From JBFMDN01 sp040753915 (GTDB lineage Bacteria > Desulfobacterota > Desulfomonilia > Desulfomonilales > Desulfomonilaceae): 64,000 nucleotides of DNA. The DNA lies in assembly GCA_040753915.1 (NCBI GenBank), contig JBFMDN010000026.1:7677-71676 (forward strand). The letters run 5' to 3'. The notes beneath the pieces are model-generated. The model was given only the letters and a program-made list of their open reading frames with translations. It was not told the origin of the DNA and did no database searches. Below are positions 24,166 to 32,313 of the stretch, in pieces. The position numbers and the translations under genes were made by a program. Within the stretch, counting starts at the first letter, position 1; every line of letters begins with the position of its first letter.

Positions 24166-24981
24166 ATGAACACGTCGCCAATCTTATTTCTGCCGATGAA
24201 CCTTAGTCGATGTGCTGCCGATCGGGTCATTGCTTCTTGTGTGTTTCTTCTCGTACTGGCTGCCTCCTGGGGCATTCCTCACGCCGGTGCCAATCCAAGT
24301 GTCCAGCCTGCGCAGATTCCTGCAGCCCTCGTGGAGCGAGGAAAGAACCTCACTGCCCTCAAAGCGGTCATGTCCGTAAAAAGCTCGTACGACGCAGGGA
24401 AGAGCAGGCAGGATCTTAAAGGATTCCTTTTGTACAGGCGTCCCGGCGACTTCAGGCTCCAGGGAGTGGGACCCGGTGGCAACTCGCTGTTTGAGCTTGT
24501 CATCAGATCAGGAGCCTTCGAGCTGTTTATCCCTGCAGAAGGCAAGTTGATCAAGGGGGGAAGGGCTTGCTTTGGAAGGAAGTTTCCTGACGTCTCCGAG
24601 ATTGAGAGCCTGATCCCCTTGGCCTTGCTTCAATGGAGAGAAGCTCGGTATGAAAAACTCGTGTCCGCAGATTCGGAAAATACCATCATTCATTTTCAGT
24701 TTGTGGGAAGAACGTGGGCCGCAACCCTGGATAGCAAGAATCTCCTTTTGAAGCGACTCGTGCGACTGGCCCCTGGGGGAAAGATTGACCTCACCGCGGA
24801 TTTTGCTGATTTCTCATCCGGAGAGTACGGGTGGCTCCCCACACGATTTGAAGTGAAGTCCCCAGCAGGGGAATGGCGAACCTGGGTTCGTATCGAAAAG
24901 ATCGAGACGAACCCCTTTCTTGTGGAAAAGAACTTCCAACTTGAACCGGCCTTTACGCCAAAGATAGAAGAATGCCGGTGA
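24166..24981 (+). CDS. Exported protein, LolA/LolB-like lipoprotein-carrier fold
   Basis: 271 residues with an extended N-terminus before a signal peptide (hydrophobic core about 20-38, SCVFLLVLAASWG, cleavage after AGA). The mature part has alternating beta strands (DLKGFLLYRRPGDFRLQGVGP and LFELVIRSGAFELFIP) and a helix that together recall the half-barrel of LolA/LolB and DUF4292 proteins, which ferry or bind lipoproteins. It may therefore be periplasmic or outer-membrane associated. It precedes a KDO transferase gene by 425 repeat-filled bases, which fits an envelope theme. Assignment is by pattern only; an internal Met at residue 11 may be the real start. Confidence 0.7.
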   Translation: MNTSPILFLPMNLSRCAADRVIASCVFLLVLAASWGIPHAGANPSVQPAQIPAALVERGKNLTALKAVMSVKSSYDAGKSRQDLKGFLLYRRPGDFRLQGVGPGGNSLFELVIRSGAFELFIPAEGKLIKGGRACFGRKFPDVSEIESLIPLALLQWREARYEKLVSADSENTIIHFQFVGRTWAATLDSKNLLLKRLVRLAPGGKIDLTADFADFSSGEYGWLPTRFEVKSPAGEWRTWVRIEKIETNPFLVEKNFQLEPAFTPKIEECR

Positions 24982-25023
24982 AGCGAGCTGAAGGCACCAC
25001 GCAACCGCAGCTTACCAAAGGAC

Positions 25024-25094
25024 TTGCGCTGTGATGGAGCGCACCTTCAGTAGTCCCGCGAGCCGTGGGATTTCAACCTGTGGTTGGGCGTGGC
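25024..25094 (+). repeat. Dispersed repeat family A, copy 2
   Basis: Aligns without gaps to 3854-3924 (about 12 differences in 71 by eye). It forms the left arm of the composite palindrome described for this intergenic region. Confidence 0.7.
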
Positions 25095-25229
25095 ATGACA
25101 ACCAACCGACCCTGAAAGGGTCGACTAAGAGGTTTCCCATAGCCCGGAACAGGCACCCATCATGAATGAGCCTTGGCTCTCTGACATTTCAATGGTGGAC
25201 CCCTTCTGGGTCCTCGCTTGTTTGTTTTC

Positions 25230-25285
25230 TCATGCCCGTGGGTTGAAATCCCGCGTCCCGCTGGACTACTCATGGTATGCACCTT
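25230..25285 (-). repeat. Dispersed repeat family A, inverted copy 3
   Basis: Its reverse complement contains AGTAGTCC, GCGGGACGCGGGATTTCAAC and a nearby GCA-ACC, matching the core of the other two copies with a few differences. It forms the right arm of the unit. Confidence 0.6.
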
Positions 25286-25406
25286 CGGGGCATGAAGCTA
25301 TGAATGATCACCATGATTCCTGTTTGTTCATGACCCTGAAATACGTGGCCGTACTGAGGAAACAACGTATTAAGTCCTCTCACAACATCGTGGCGCGTTC
25401 CATTCG

Positions 25407-26732
25407 ATGAATCTCCTTGCATACAACGTCTTGCTGCACACAATTGTGGGGCCTTTTCTGGCAATTTACTACCTACCGCGGATCCTGTTCCGAGGGAAAT
25501 ACAGGAGATCCCTTGCGGGAAAGCTCGGCCGGCTGCCGGAGGGCTTTGTTCCCGAACGACTCACGCGCCCCCGGCTCTGGTTTCATGCTGTTTCGGTGGG
25601 CGAAGCGGTTGCTCTCGGCCCTGTGGTGCGAAGGATGAAAGAGCTGATGCCTGGTGCTTCGATAATCGTTTCCACGGGAACGGAGACGGGGCAGGACAAA
25701 GCTCAGTATTCAATTCCGGAAGCGGACGGGCTTCTTTATCTTCCTCTGGACTTTCCAGCATGCGTAAACAAGGTGGTGGATGCGATTCGACCTGACCTGT
25801 TTGTGCTGATGGAAACGGAGTTGTGGCCCAATCTGATTCACAGGCTCAAGGAGCGAGGGGCGGTGATAGCTCTTGCCAACGGGAGGATCTCGGACCGATC
25901 GTTCCCTCGATACAGGAGGCTCCGTCGCCTCTTTGGTCCGATCCTTGGAGGCATGGATCTCTTGCTCATGGGGTCCGAATTGGATGCGGTGCGAATCACG
26001 GAAATGGGTGCCCCGAGCGACCGCGTTCACGTGACGGGAAATACGAAGTTCGACGCGGCTTTGGGTCAGGTTCCATACGATGCGGAGAAGCAGGTCCGCG
26101 AGGTTCTGGACCTGGATTCGAGTGCTCAGGTGCTTGTAGCAGGCAGCACGCATCCCGGTGAAAATGAAGTGGTGCTCGATGCATATCGAGAGCTTTCCAA
26201 GAGATTTCCCGAGCTAATTCTCATTGTGGTGCCCCGTCATGTGGAGAAAACCGAGACGATTGTCGCGGCGATGCGGCATCGGGGCATGGAGCCGGCTTTT
26301 CTCCGCAGTCGTTACGAAGAAGGTGAGCGTCGGAACGGGAGAAAAGTCGTAATCATCGATCGTACGGGAGAGCTGTTCCGGATCTACTCAGTGGCTTCCG
26401 TGGTATTCGTAGGTGGATCGCTCGTCCCCCACGGGGGGCAGAATATCCTGGAACCAGCGGCATGGGGCAAGATAGTTCTCTTTGGACCATCAATGGAAGA
26501 TTTTCGCGAAGCTCGCGATATCCTTGTGAGCGCGGGGGCAGGAATACAGATTTCTGATGCTCAGCAGCTCGCCGCTCAGGTCGCGAGGATCCTGGAAGCC
26601 TCCCAGCGGTGGGACGATCAGGGTCAGCGAGGTCGGACGGAGATCCTGAAGCATGTGGGGAGTGCGGACAGGACTGCCAGATTACTCGCAGACCTTCTGG
26701 CGGCTCGGTTGAGGGGAATTCCAAGTGACTAA
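25407..26732 (+). CDS. waaA: 3-deoxy-D-manno-octulosonic acid (KDO) transferase
   Basis: 441 residues, a GT30 enzyme adding KDO to lipid A precursors at the inner membrane. An N-terminal hydrophobic anchor (about 5-25) is followed by LWFHAVSVGEAVALGPVV with the catalytic Glu, ETELWPNLI, the VAGSTHPGE nucleotide-sugar loop and GGSLVPHGGQNILEPAAW near the C-terminus, all strongly conserved. This gene is the clearest proof in the window of an LPS-bearing outer membrane. A repeat-rich intergenic stretch follows directly after the stop. No other lipid A gene is adjacent. Confidence 0.96.
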   Translation: MNLLAYNVLLHTIVGPFLAIYYLPRILFRGKYRRSLAGKLGRLPEGFVPERLTRPRLWFHAVSVGEAVALGPVVRRMKELMPGASIIVSTGTETGQDKAQYSIPEADGLLYLPLDFPACVNKVVDAIRPDLFVLMETELWPNLIHRLKERGAVIALANGRISDRSFPRYRRLRRLFGPILGGMDLLLMGSELDAVRITEMGAPSDRVHVTGNTKFDAALGQVPYDAEKQVREVLDLDSSAQVLVAGSTHPGENEVVLDAYRELSKRFPELILIVVPRHVEKTETIVAAMRHRGMEPAFLRSRYEEGERRNGRKVVIIDRTGELFRIYSVASVVFVGGSLVPHGGQNILEPAAWGKIVLFGPSMEDFREARDILVSAGAGIQISDAQQLAAQVARILEASQRWDDQGQRGRTEILKHVGSADRTARLLADLLAARLRGIPSD

Positions 26733-26735
26733 GTG

Positions 26736-26813
26736 CAGGATTTGATAAATTCGGTCGCGGATTCCGAACCGCCCCCCGCTGGTCCCCCCGGTAACAGGGG
26801 GGAAGGACTCCCA
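26736..26813 (+). repeat. Dispersed repeat family B, long copy with hairpin
   Basis: Starts CAGGATTTGATAAATTCGGT, continues through GGATTCCGAACCG and includes a 7-bp C/G stem (26783-26789 with 26797-26803). The stretch from GATAA through the hairpin to GACTCCC closely matches 50463-50529. It begins four bases after the waaA stop and may also serve as its terminator. Confidence 0.65.
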
Positions 26814-26972
26814 TATGCGTTAACTTTGGATTCGCGGTTATGTCGCGATTATACCAATTACATCACGGCGCAGTCGTAGATCGGGCTCCACCCCACAGCA
26901 GGGCAGGTTTCAAAACTGTCCTCCACTAAAACACGCGCTGAATCTGCTCTTCCCTAAAGGGAGCAGTTTCCC

Positions 26973-27001
26973 AAGTACGTCACCGTACTTATGAAATCCT
27001 G
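26973..27001 (-). repeat. Dispersed repeat family B, inverted short copy
   Basis: The reverse complement begins CAGGATTTCATAAGTACGGT, identical over 20 bases to the copy at 3804. It also forms its own 7-bp hairpin (AAGTACG/CGTACTT, loop TCAC). With the copy at 26736 it brackets a 265-bp unit between waaA and the convergent TsaC/YciO-type gene, like terminal inverted repeats. Confidence 0.65.
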
Positions 27002-27023
27002 GAATAGGAGCGCTTCGAGGCGG

Positions 27024-27632
27024 TCACATAAACGGCGCGACGTCTCCTTTGCCTTCCCGGATAACCTCAGGAACGTCATCGACAAGGCTGATCACAGAAG
27101 ACGGTGCAGGCAGAAAAACACCACCGTCGACAATGATGTCGACGAGGCCTTTGTACATCCGGTCTATCTCGACAGGGTCATCGAGAAGCTGGTCGTCGGG
27201 CATTCTCACTGAGGAGCTCAGAATGGGGTTGCCCAGTTCTGCTACCAGAGACTGACAGATTCTATTATCCGGAATCCGTATGCCCACCTCGTTTCGCTTG
27301 GTCAGGACAATTCTCGGCACGAGCCTGGTTGCCTTGAGAATGAATGTATAGTGGCCGGGCAGGTACCGCCTCAGGACCTTGTACGCAAAGTCGCTCACCT
27401 GAGCGTAATCGGCGATTGTCTTCAAGTCGGCGAATACAAAAGACAAGGGCCTCTTCGGGTCCATTTTCTTGATACGGCGAACCCTCTCGATTGCCTTCTT
27501 GCTGTTGATGTCGCATCCCAATCCGTACACCGTGTCCGTGGGATAGACGATTACCCCTCCGGATCGCAGTACGTCCGCTACTCGCTTGATGTGTCTCGGT
27601 TGAGGGTTCTTCGGGTTGATCTGAAGAATCAT
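27024..27632 (-). CDS. L-threonylcarbamoyladenylate synthase-type protein (TsaC/YciO family)
   Basis: 202 residues of the Sua5/YciO/YrdC fold. The KRxR-like positively charged positions (KKMDPKRPLSF), PTDTVYGLGCDI, LPGHYTFILKAT and the serine-rich ILSSSVR loop are present. The family makes threonylcarbamoyl-AMP for tRNA t6A37. The length and the PLSF...YTFI spacing fit the YciO branch as well as TsaC, so paralogy is possible and the t6A role is not certain. AAGG precedes the ATG. It lies 67 bases downstream of ribD on the same strand. Confidence 0.88.
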   Translation of the reverse strand: MILQINPKNPQPRHIKRVADVLRSGGVIVYPTDTVYGLGCDINSKKAIERVRRIKKMDPKRPLSFVFADLKTIADYAQVSDFAYKVLRRYLPGHYTFILKATRLVPRIVLTKRNEVGIRIPDNRICQSLVAELGNPILSSSVRMPDDQLLDDPVEIDRMYKGLVDIIVDGGVFLPAPSSVISLVDDVPEVIREGKGDVAPFM

Positions 27633-27699
27633 GGTTAAAACCTTGTGCTCCGTAGGATGTGCACGCCACTGCTCCTACGACTGGGCTCGGATCGGCAGC

Positions 27700-28836
27700 T
27701 CAAGTATGCACGCCGGGATAGCAGACTCTGCCGTCGATGCAAATATCCGGACCCACTCGAGAAGTTCGTACCTCCACGAGCCGTGGCGCATCCTTCAACC
27801 GGGCAATTCCTGTTCCGCCTATTCCCGGGTGAGCGGTTTCTCCTCCTATCAGGATCGGAGCGTAGAAGAAGATGCACCGGTCTACAATTCGCTCTTCGAG
27901 GGCACTCCACGCGAGGCCGCTCCCTCCCTCGATCAGTATGGACGTGATTCCTATCTTAAACAGTTTCGACATAAGATCTCGAAGGTCCACTCTGCTCTGT
28001 CCGGAGGTCCGCAGTACCTTTGCTCCTGTCTTCTCGATTGCAAGACGGCGGTCTTGGTGAGGGGATTCGACAGTTGCTATAATCACCTTCGAGCCGCCCG
28101 ATGAATTCAGAATGGCTGCATTCAGCGGGGTCCGAAGATGAGAATCTGCGACGATCCTAATGGGATTTTGCCCGCGGCCGTCGGGCAGCCGAGTGGTCAA
28201 GCGAGGATTGTCGGCCAGAACCGTCCCGATGCCAACCATGACTGCCGAGACTCTGTCCCTCAGTCTATGCACCTTTGCTCGCGACTGCTCTGATGTGATC
28301 CACTGGGACGCGCCCGTTCGGGTGGCTATGCGCCCATCGAGGCTCATCGCAAGCTTGAGATACACGAATGGGCGCCGTTCTTTCACGTTTGCCAAGTACA
28401 CTTCGTTTTGACGCCTGCACCTGTTCTCCAACAAAGGACCGACGACCTCGATCCCAGCCTTTCTCAGGGTGTCTGCCCCGCCGCCCCTCACTCCGGGATT
28501 TGGATCGTCAATGCCGTAGTAGACCTTTCCAATGCCGGCTTCTCGTATGGCCTCGGTACAGGGGGGGGTTCTCCCGTGGTGGTTGCACGGCTCGAGTGTC
28601 ACAAAGAGCTCGGCATTGCGCGCCTCACTCCCCGCGCTTCTGATAGCCTCAACTTCGGCGTGGGGACGGCCCGCGGCGCGGTGAAATCCCTGTCCAACCA
28701 CTTTCCCATCCTTGACGATCACCGCACCTACCACGGGGTTGGGGGATGTGCGCCCAAGCCCTCTCCTGGCTAGCTTGAGAGCGAGGCTCATAAATTTTTC
28801 GGCTTCACGAAGATTGGTGGATTTCCCGGCTTTCAT
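27700..28836 (-). CDS. ribD: Bifunctional riboflavin deaminase-reductase RibD
   Basis: 378 residues carrying out the second and third steps of riboflavin synthesis. The N-terminal deaminase domain has PHAEVEAI and PCNHHGRTPPC, which supply the zinc ligands His and two Cys plus the catalytic Glu. The C-terminal dihydrofolate-reductase-like domain (about 150-378) has LKLAMSLDGRIA and ILIEGGSGLAW. An internal ATG at 28836 is selected; a longer start overlaps nrdR more deeply. The 32-base overlap with nrdR indicates translational coupling, an nrdR-ribD arrangement seen in many bacteria. No other rib gene follows in this window. Confidence 0.93.
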   Translation of the reverse strand: MKAGKSTNLREAEKFMSLALKLARRGLGRTSPNPVVGAVIVKDGKVVGQGFHRAAGRPHAEVEAIRSAGSEARNAELFVTLEPCNHHGRTPPCTEAIREAGIGKVYYGIDDPNPGVRGGGADTLRKAGIEVVGPLLENRCRRQNEVYLANVKERRPFVYLKLAMSLDGRIATRTGASQWITSEQSRAKVHRLRDRVSAVMVGIGTVLADNPRLTTRLPDGRGQNPIRIVADSHLRTPLNAAILNSSGGSKVIIATVESPHQDRRLAIEKTGAKVLRTSGQSRVDLRDLMSKLFKIGITSILIEGGSGLAWSALEERIVDRCIFFYAPILIGGETAHPGIGGTGIARLKDAPRLVEVRTSRVGPDICIDGRVCYPGVHT

Positions 28837-29329
28837 GCGAGGATTCACTTCGGGCAGGTGACTGTTCCCGTGCCTCCTTGAGTTCATACAATTCCTTAAT
28901 CTCGTTCATGAATTCTTCGATGTCGCGAAAGGAGCGATATACGGACGCGAACCGGACGTACGCGACGTCGTCAATCCGGCGAAGCTCGTCCATGATCCGT
29001 TCTCCAATGTATCTCACGCTGACCTCTTTGTCAGCCTTTTCCATGAGCTCCTGCTCAATAGCGTCCGCAACTGCTTCGATCCTATCAATGCTCACTGGCC
29101 TCTTCTCGCAGGCCCTCCTCATTCCTTCCACGATCTTTCTGCGGTCAAAGTTTTCTCGACGGCCGTCCTTCTTTACAACGAGGGGGAGAATTTCTTCTAT
29201 GCGCTCGTACGTGGTGAACCTTTTGTTACAGTTCAGGCACTGGCGTCGCCGACGAATTACGGTGTTATCTTTGCCGAGGCGGGAGTCGATCACCTTGTCA
29301 TCGATCGTGCCACAGGCTGGGCATTTCAT
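28805..29329 (-). CDS. nrdR: Transcriptional repressor NrdR
   Basis: 174 residues. The N-terminal zinc ribbon (MKCPACG, then CLNCNKRFTTYER) binds DNA and the following ATP-cone domain (VVKKDGRRENFDRRKI) senses dATP/ATP, controlling ribonucleotide reductase genes. The C-terminal tail beyond residue 150 is rich in Glu, Ser and His and is longer than in E. coli NrdR. It is the upstream partner of ribD. Divergent from the NusG-II gene with a 366-base space between them. Confidence 0.97.
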   Translation of the reverse strand: MKCPACGTIDDKVIDSRLGKDNTVIRRRRQCLNCNKRFTTYERIEEILPLVVKKDGRRENFDRRKIVEGMRRACEKRPVSIDRIEAVADAIEQELMEKADKEVSVRYIGERIMDELRRIDDVAYVRFASVYRSFRDIEEFMNEIKELYELKEAREQSPARSESSHESREIHQSS

Positions 29330-29695
29330 GCTCGACCGCCTTAAATCGAGTCGTGGGAAACTCCGATTATGATTCTCTACATTTATACCGAATCCCGGGA
29401 AGATGCAAGAAGAATCTGGACTAATGCCCTTTGTCGCGCCACCCGGTTACTACGGAGTCAACAAATACCGCAGGGTGACGCGCTGATTCGAAACGGGTGC
29501 TGCGCCTTTGCGGTCCTTGACCCGGAAGCAATAGAACCCGATACTGTTCCAAGACTGGCCGGAGCGTTTTCCCAGCACATTGCCTATGCTACTGCGCATG
29601 GAGATCTCGCTGTGCCATGGCGGGACCGGCATTGGTGTTGTCAGACCTTAGGAGAGACGTCATCCTGGCGGTCGAATTCCTGGGACGAGGCTCGA
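29330..29695. other. Intergenic region upstream of the NusG-II/Gx pair
   Basis: 366 bases between divergent nrdR and the NusG-II gene. A plus-strand frame is open from 29369 through the NusG-II gene, but its 109 N-terminal codons are rich in Cys, Trp and Arg and unlike any protein, so I treat it as non-coding. No repeat, hairpin or clear promoter stands out. Confidence 0.5.
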
Positions 29696-30112
29696 TTGAG
29701 AGATCCAGGACGAAAAGATAGCCTGCGAACAAAGTTACTGGCCGTCATCACCGTGGCTGACGCAGCACTAATACTATGCATCCTGGTGACCGCGTTCCTT
29801 CTGGGATGGCTCAGCCCAAAGCTTTTCGTGTTCCATGGAACGGAAGTCGAGATCAGGGAAGGCGATCGAGTGGCAGGTAGATACTCGCTCGAAACGGATA
29901 GACGTGTGGAGGCGGAAGGGCCATTGGGCAGGACGCTCATCGAGATCAAGGACGGGCACGCTCGAATAGTGTCGTCTCCTTGTCCCTGTAAAGTGTGTGT
30001 CAGAATGGGGACGATCGGCAGGGAAGGGGGAGCGATTGCTTGCGTGCCCAATAGGATAGTCGTTAGCGTGGGAAAACAACGGGCGGACGGCCTGGACGCG
30101 GTGAGCAAATGA
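29696..30112 (+). CDS. NusG domain II-containing membrane-anchored protein
   Basis: About 138 residues from a TTG start with GAGG upstream: a short basic N-terminus, one transmembrane segment (about 15-38), then a NusG-II domain outside the membrane. The domain is marked by the GDRVAGRYSLETDR strand pair, EGPLGRTLIEIKDG and the cysteine-rich SSPCPCKVC loop followed by CVPNRIVV. The start is uncertain because the frame is open to 29369, but the upstream part does not look coding. It overlaps the next gene by four bases (ATGA). NusG-II/Gx pairs recur in anaerobes, sometimes near Rnf or FMN-transfer genes; the cellular role remains unclear. Confidence 0.8.
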   Translation: MRDPGRKDSLRTKLLAVITVADAALILCILVTAFLLGWLSPKLFVFHGTEVEIREGDRVAGRYSLETDRRVEAEGPLGRTLIEIKDGHARIVSSPCPCKVCVRMGTIGREGGAIACVPNRIVVSVGKQRADGLDAVSK

Positions 30113-30618
30113 GTGCCAGTGCCTCTAAGACAGCGCGGCTCGCATTGCTTCTGGCACTGGCTACCGTAATCCACACTGCGGAGGCGTTCCTTCCGGTCAC
30201 CGTGGTGTGGTTCAGATTCGGATTCGCCAACATCATTGGAATTGCTACCCTCTATCTTTTCGGATTCGCTGACGCTGTCTTTGTGACGATCGCACGTGTA
30301 TTCCTCGGGTCGCTCGTCACCGGCCTGTTCGGGTCTCCCGCGTTTCTTCTCTCCGCCGCAGGGGGGGGCTGCTCGATTCTGATCATGGGACTGGCATTCC
30401 GGTTCTGCGGGGGAATTCTCTCAGAAGTCGGGGTGAGTGTGCTCGGCGCCTTGGTTCACAATGTAGCACAATTGGTAACTGCGTACGCCCTGATAGTGAG
30501 AAACGAGGGGATATTTGTCCTACTGCCTTTGCTCATGGTGACTTCAGTAGTTACGGGGTGCCTCAATGGCATTGCAGCGCGGTTCCTCATTGCTCACTTC
30601 AGGAAGACCACGACTTAA
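30109..30618 (+). CDS. Gx transporter family membrane protein
   Basis: 169 residues with about five hydrophobic segments and little else. Glycine and serine patches such as FGSPAFLLSAAGGG resemble the Gx_transp (PF07456-type) family, often annotated as heptaprenyl diphosphate synthase component I although the fold is that of an ECF-like substrate-binding transporter subunit. Its start codon overlaps the stop of the NusG-II gene, so the two are co-translated. Substrate unknown; no ECF ATPase is adjacent. Confidence 0.85.
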   Translation: MSASASKTARLALLLALATVIHTAEAFLPVTVVWFRFGFANIIGIATLYLFGFADAVFVTIARVFLGSLVTGLFGSPAFLLSAAGGGCSILIMGLAFRFCGGILSEVGVSVLGALVHNVAQLVTAYALIVRNEGIFVLLPLLMVTSVVTGCLNGIAARFLIAHFRKTTT

Positions 30619-30645
30619 GAGAGGGAAGCGTTGAGCGACTACCTC

Positions 30646-31857
30646 TCAATATCCCATGAGACCGCAACATCGCGTGCATACAGGCATCAGGCCTTCTTCC
30701 GATAGGCTCTTTCTAAAGGTCCTGTACTGCGGCGAATTCCAGAGATCGGTGATGGTGTTTTCCTTCACGTTTCCCACGACAAAATCATGGTAGTCGCGAC
30801 AAGGGGACATATCCCCGTTCGAATTGAGCTCCACCGCGCTGAAGATGGAGACGCACCGATCGAAACCGAATCGGCAATCGTGGTCTGTGTAGTAGCGCTC
30901 CAGATCCTCCACGGAGGTAAGGGGAGGCATGATGATCACCGCGGGACCGGACAGGTCCGCAGCCCGAGCACTCAACTGTTTCAACTGGCTCGACAGCACA
31001 TTGTAGTCTGGTGGGGTCCAGGTCCCCACCCATCCGTAATGTTTCTCGGGCTTGAAGCCGAATCGTCTTTCGAAGTCCTGGGCGTGCCGCTCGGCCGATT
31101 CCTTGTCTATCCACCAGGCGAGGTAGAAGACACACACATCCACTTTGTCACGAAAGACGTTGTAGATATCCACGAGGCGGTTGTAGTTCAGGTGGTTGAT
31201 GGTGGTCAGGGCTGCAACGAGGGGCAGTCGTTGTTTGCCGGCCTTTCTCAGCTCGTTGATGCGATCGATTGCCGCGCAAATGGTGCTGAAATTGTCTACG
31301 CCAGGATTTGCTCCCGGCCTGCACGAATTGTGCACTTCCGCGTCCGGCCCATCCACAGAGATTTGAATCACGAACATGGGCGCTGCGACCAGTCTCTCCG
31401 CGTGGCGAACCAGTCCCGTTCCATTGGTTGCGATGCTGGGAGCCATCCCGAGACGTGCGGCCTCTTCTATGATCTCCACCGATCCGGCGTAGAGCATGGG
31501 CTCCCCGCCCCAGAGGTACACTGACGGATGATGGCCGTTCTTGTCGAGATCGCGAAGGAGCTCAATATACCGTTGTGGCGTCACTTCCTCTTTTCTCAGA
31601 TCCGCCAAGGAGCATGCACGGAGGAATCCGTGATCTCCCCACTGGCCACACGTATGGCATCGAAGGTTGCACACGTCCGTGATGCGAATGCTGCATTGTC
31701 TGATCCGGTTCGCCTTCCCATCGTTCGGGCCCTGAGAAAGGTTCCGGAGGAACTTGTCGACCTGGATCATGGCCACGTTCTTGGCGTACCTCGGGTTTTC
31801 CAAGACCCGTGGAGCTATCTTGAGGATTGTATTGATCGGCACCCAACTGACACTCAT
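30646..31857 (-). CDS. Radical SAM protein with SPASM-type C-terminus
   Basis: About 403 residues. The cluster-binding motif CNLRCHTC (C-x3-C-x2-C) and YLWGGEPML define a radical SAM core. The C-terminal region has cysteines in DHDCRFGFDRC, SPCRDYHDFVVGN and MPVCTRCC, like a SPASM/twitch extension binding auxiliary Fe-S clusters. Such enzymes modify peptides, cofactors or tRNA. An ATG at 31857 with GGAAGG upstream is favoured; a TTG at 32034 would add 59 residues including a hydrophobic stretch. No short precursor peptide gene is evident beside it. Convergent with the Gx gene. Confidence 0.85.
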   Translation of the reverse strand: MSVSWVPINTILKIAPRVLENPRYAKNVAMIQVDKFLRNLSQGPNDGKANRIRQCSIRITDVCNLRCHTCGQWGDHGFLRACSLADLRKEEVTPQRYIELLRDLDKNGHHPSVYLWGGEPMLYAGSVEIIEEAARLGMAPSIATNGTGLVRHAERLVAAPMFVIQISVDGPDAEVHNSCRPGANPGVDNFSTICAAIDRINELRKAGKQRLPLVAALTTINHLNYNRLVDIYNVFRDKVDVCVFYLAWWIDKESAERHAQDFERRFGFKPEKHYGWVGTWTPPDYNVLSSQLKQLSARAADLSGPAVIIMPPLTSVEDLERYYTDHDCRFGFDRCVSIFSAVELNSNGDMSPCRDYHDFVVGNVKENTITDLWNSPQYRTFRKSLSEEGLMPVCTRCCGLMGY

Positions 31858-32313
31858 GTACTCGAGCCTTCCAAGATTCGTTGTCGGCAAATAGTATCGT
31901 GATCCGAGGACGACCGCAAGCGTCGCGAAGGAACTGACCACAGTTAGGAGCCGAATGGCGAAAGACGGTGAGGGGAATCTGGGCAGTCGTCCAAATTCGA
32001 TACCGGGGGAGCGGGCTTTAAGAAACTGTCTCAAGACTCAGGGTACACCAGAAAAAGTGGTACGGTGAGGGAGGATACTGCCCATGGAGCCCTCACCCCA
32101 CCTTCTCCCAGAGGGAGAGGGCTCTGTCATTCCGGGCGGTTGCAAGTCCCCCTTCCTTTCGGGAAAGGGCTAGGGTAAGGGTGCTAAAAAAGAAGCGTGC
32201 CACGATCTTAATTTTTGTCGCAATTCCGCGACAGCTTCTTTAATGGCGCCCACCCTAAAGGCCAGTTCAAGACAAGGATACCGCGAGACGCCCGCGCTGC
32301 GGGCGGATCCGTT
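31858..32313. other. Intergenic region between the TPR unit and the radical SAM gene
   Basis: 456 bases, both flanking genes on the minus strand. It contains the hairpin-rich repeat at 32089-32181 and a further stem TGTCGC/GCGACA (32216-32233). These could end transcription of the TPR genes. The 180 bases next to the radical SAM gene may hold its promoter or, if the TTG start is right, part of its coding sequence. Confidence 0.5.
32089..32181. repeat. CCCTCACC-type intergenic palindromic repeat
   Basis: A tract starting CCCTCACCCCACCTTCTCCC. A 9-bp stem (32101-32109 with 32113-32121, one G:T pair, loop AGA) is followed by CCTTCCTTTCGGGAAAGGG and then GGGTAAGGGT, which mirrors the left end. 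From general knowledge, such tracts are widespread in Gram-negative intergenic DNA; here it lies downstream of the TPR gene pair. Confidence 0.55.

Larger units (their letters stand above)
24982..25406. other. Intergenic composite palindromic element
   Basis: 425 bases containing two inward-facing copies of repeat family A (25024-25094 and about 25230-25285). Between them lie two small hairpins of related sequence: CGACCC/GGGTCG with loop TGAAA (25107-25123) and GGACCC/GGGTCC with loop CTTCT (25197-25213). The whole 260-bp unit is roughly a mirror of itself, as in non-autonomous elements or paired REP-like units. No gene is supported. Confidence 0.6.

Noticed and set aside
29369..29695. A 109-codon upstream extension of the NusG-II frame, beginning at an ATG.
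   Set aside because: Codon use and residue content (many Cys, Trp, Arg) look non-coding, and NusG-II proteins of this kind are normally about 125-140 residues with the membrane anchor near the N-terminus.
31858..32034. A longer radical SAM start (TTG) adding 59 residues with a hydrophobic stretch.
   Set aside because: The internal ATG has a better ribosome binding site, and a membrane anchor on this enzyme type is not usual; it cannot be excluded.
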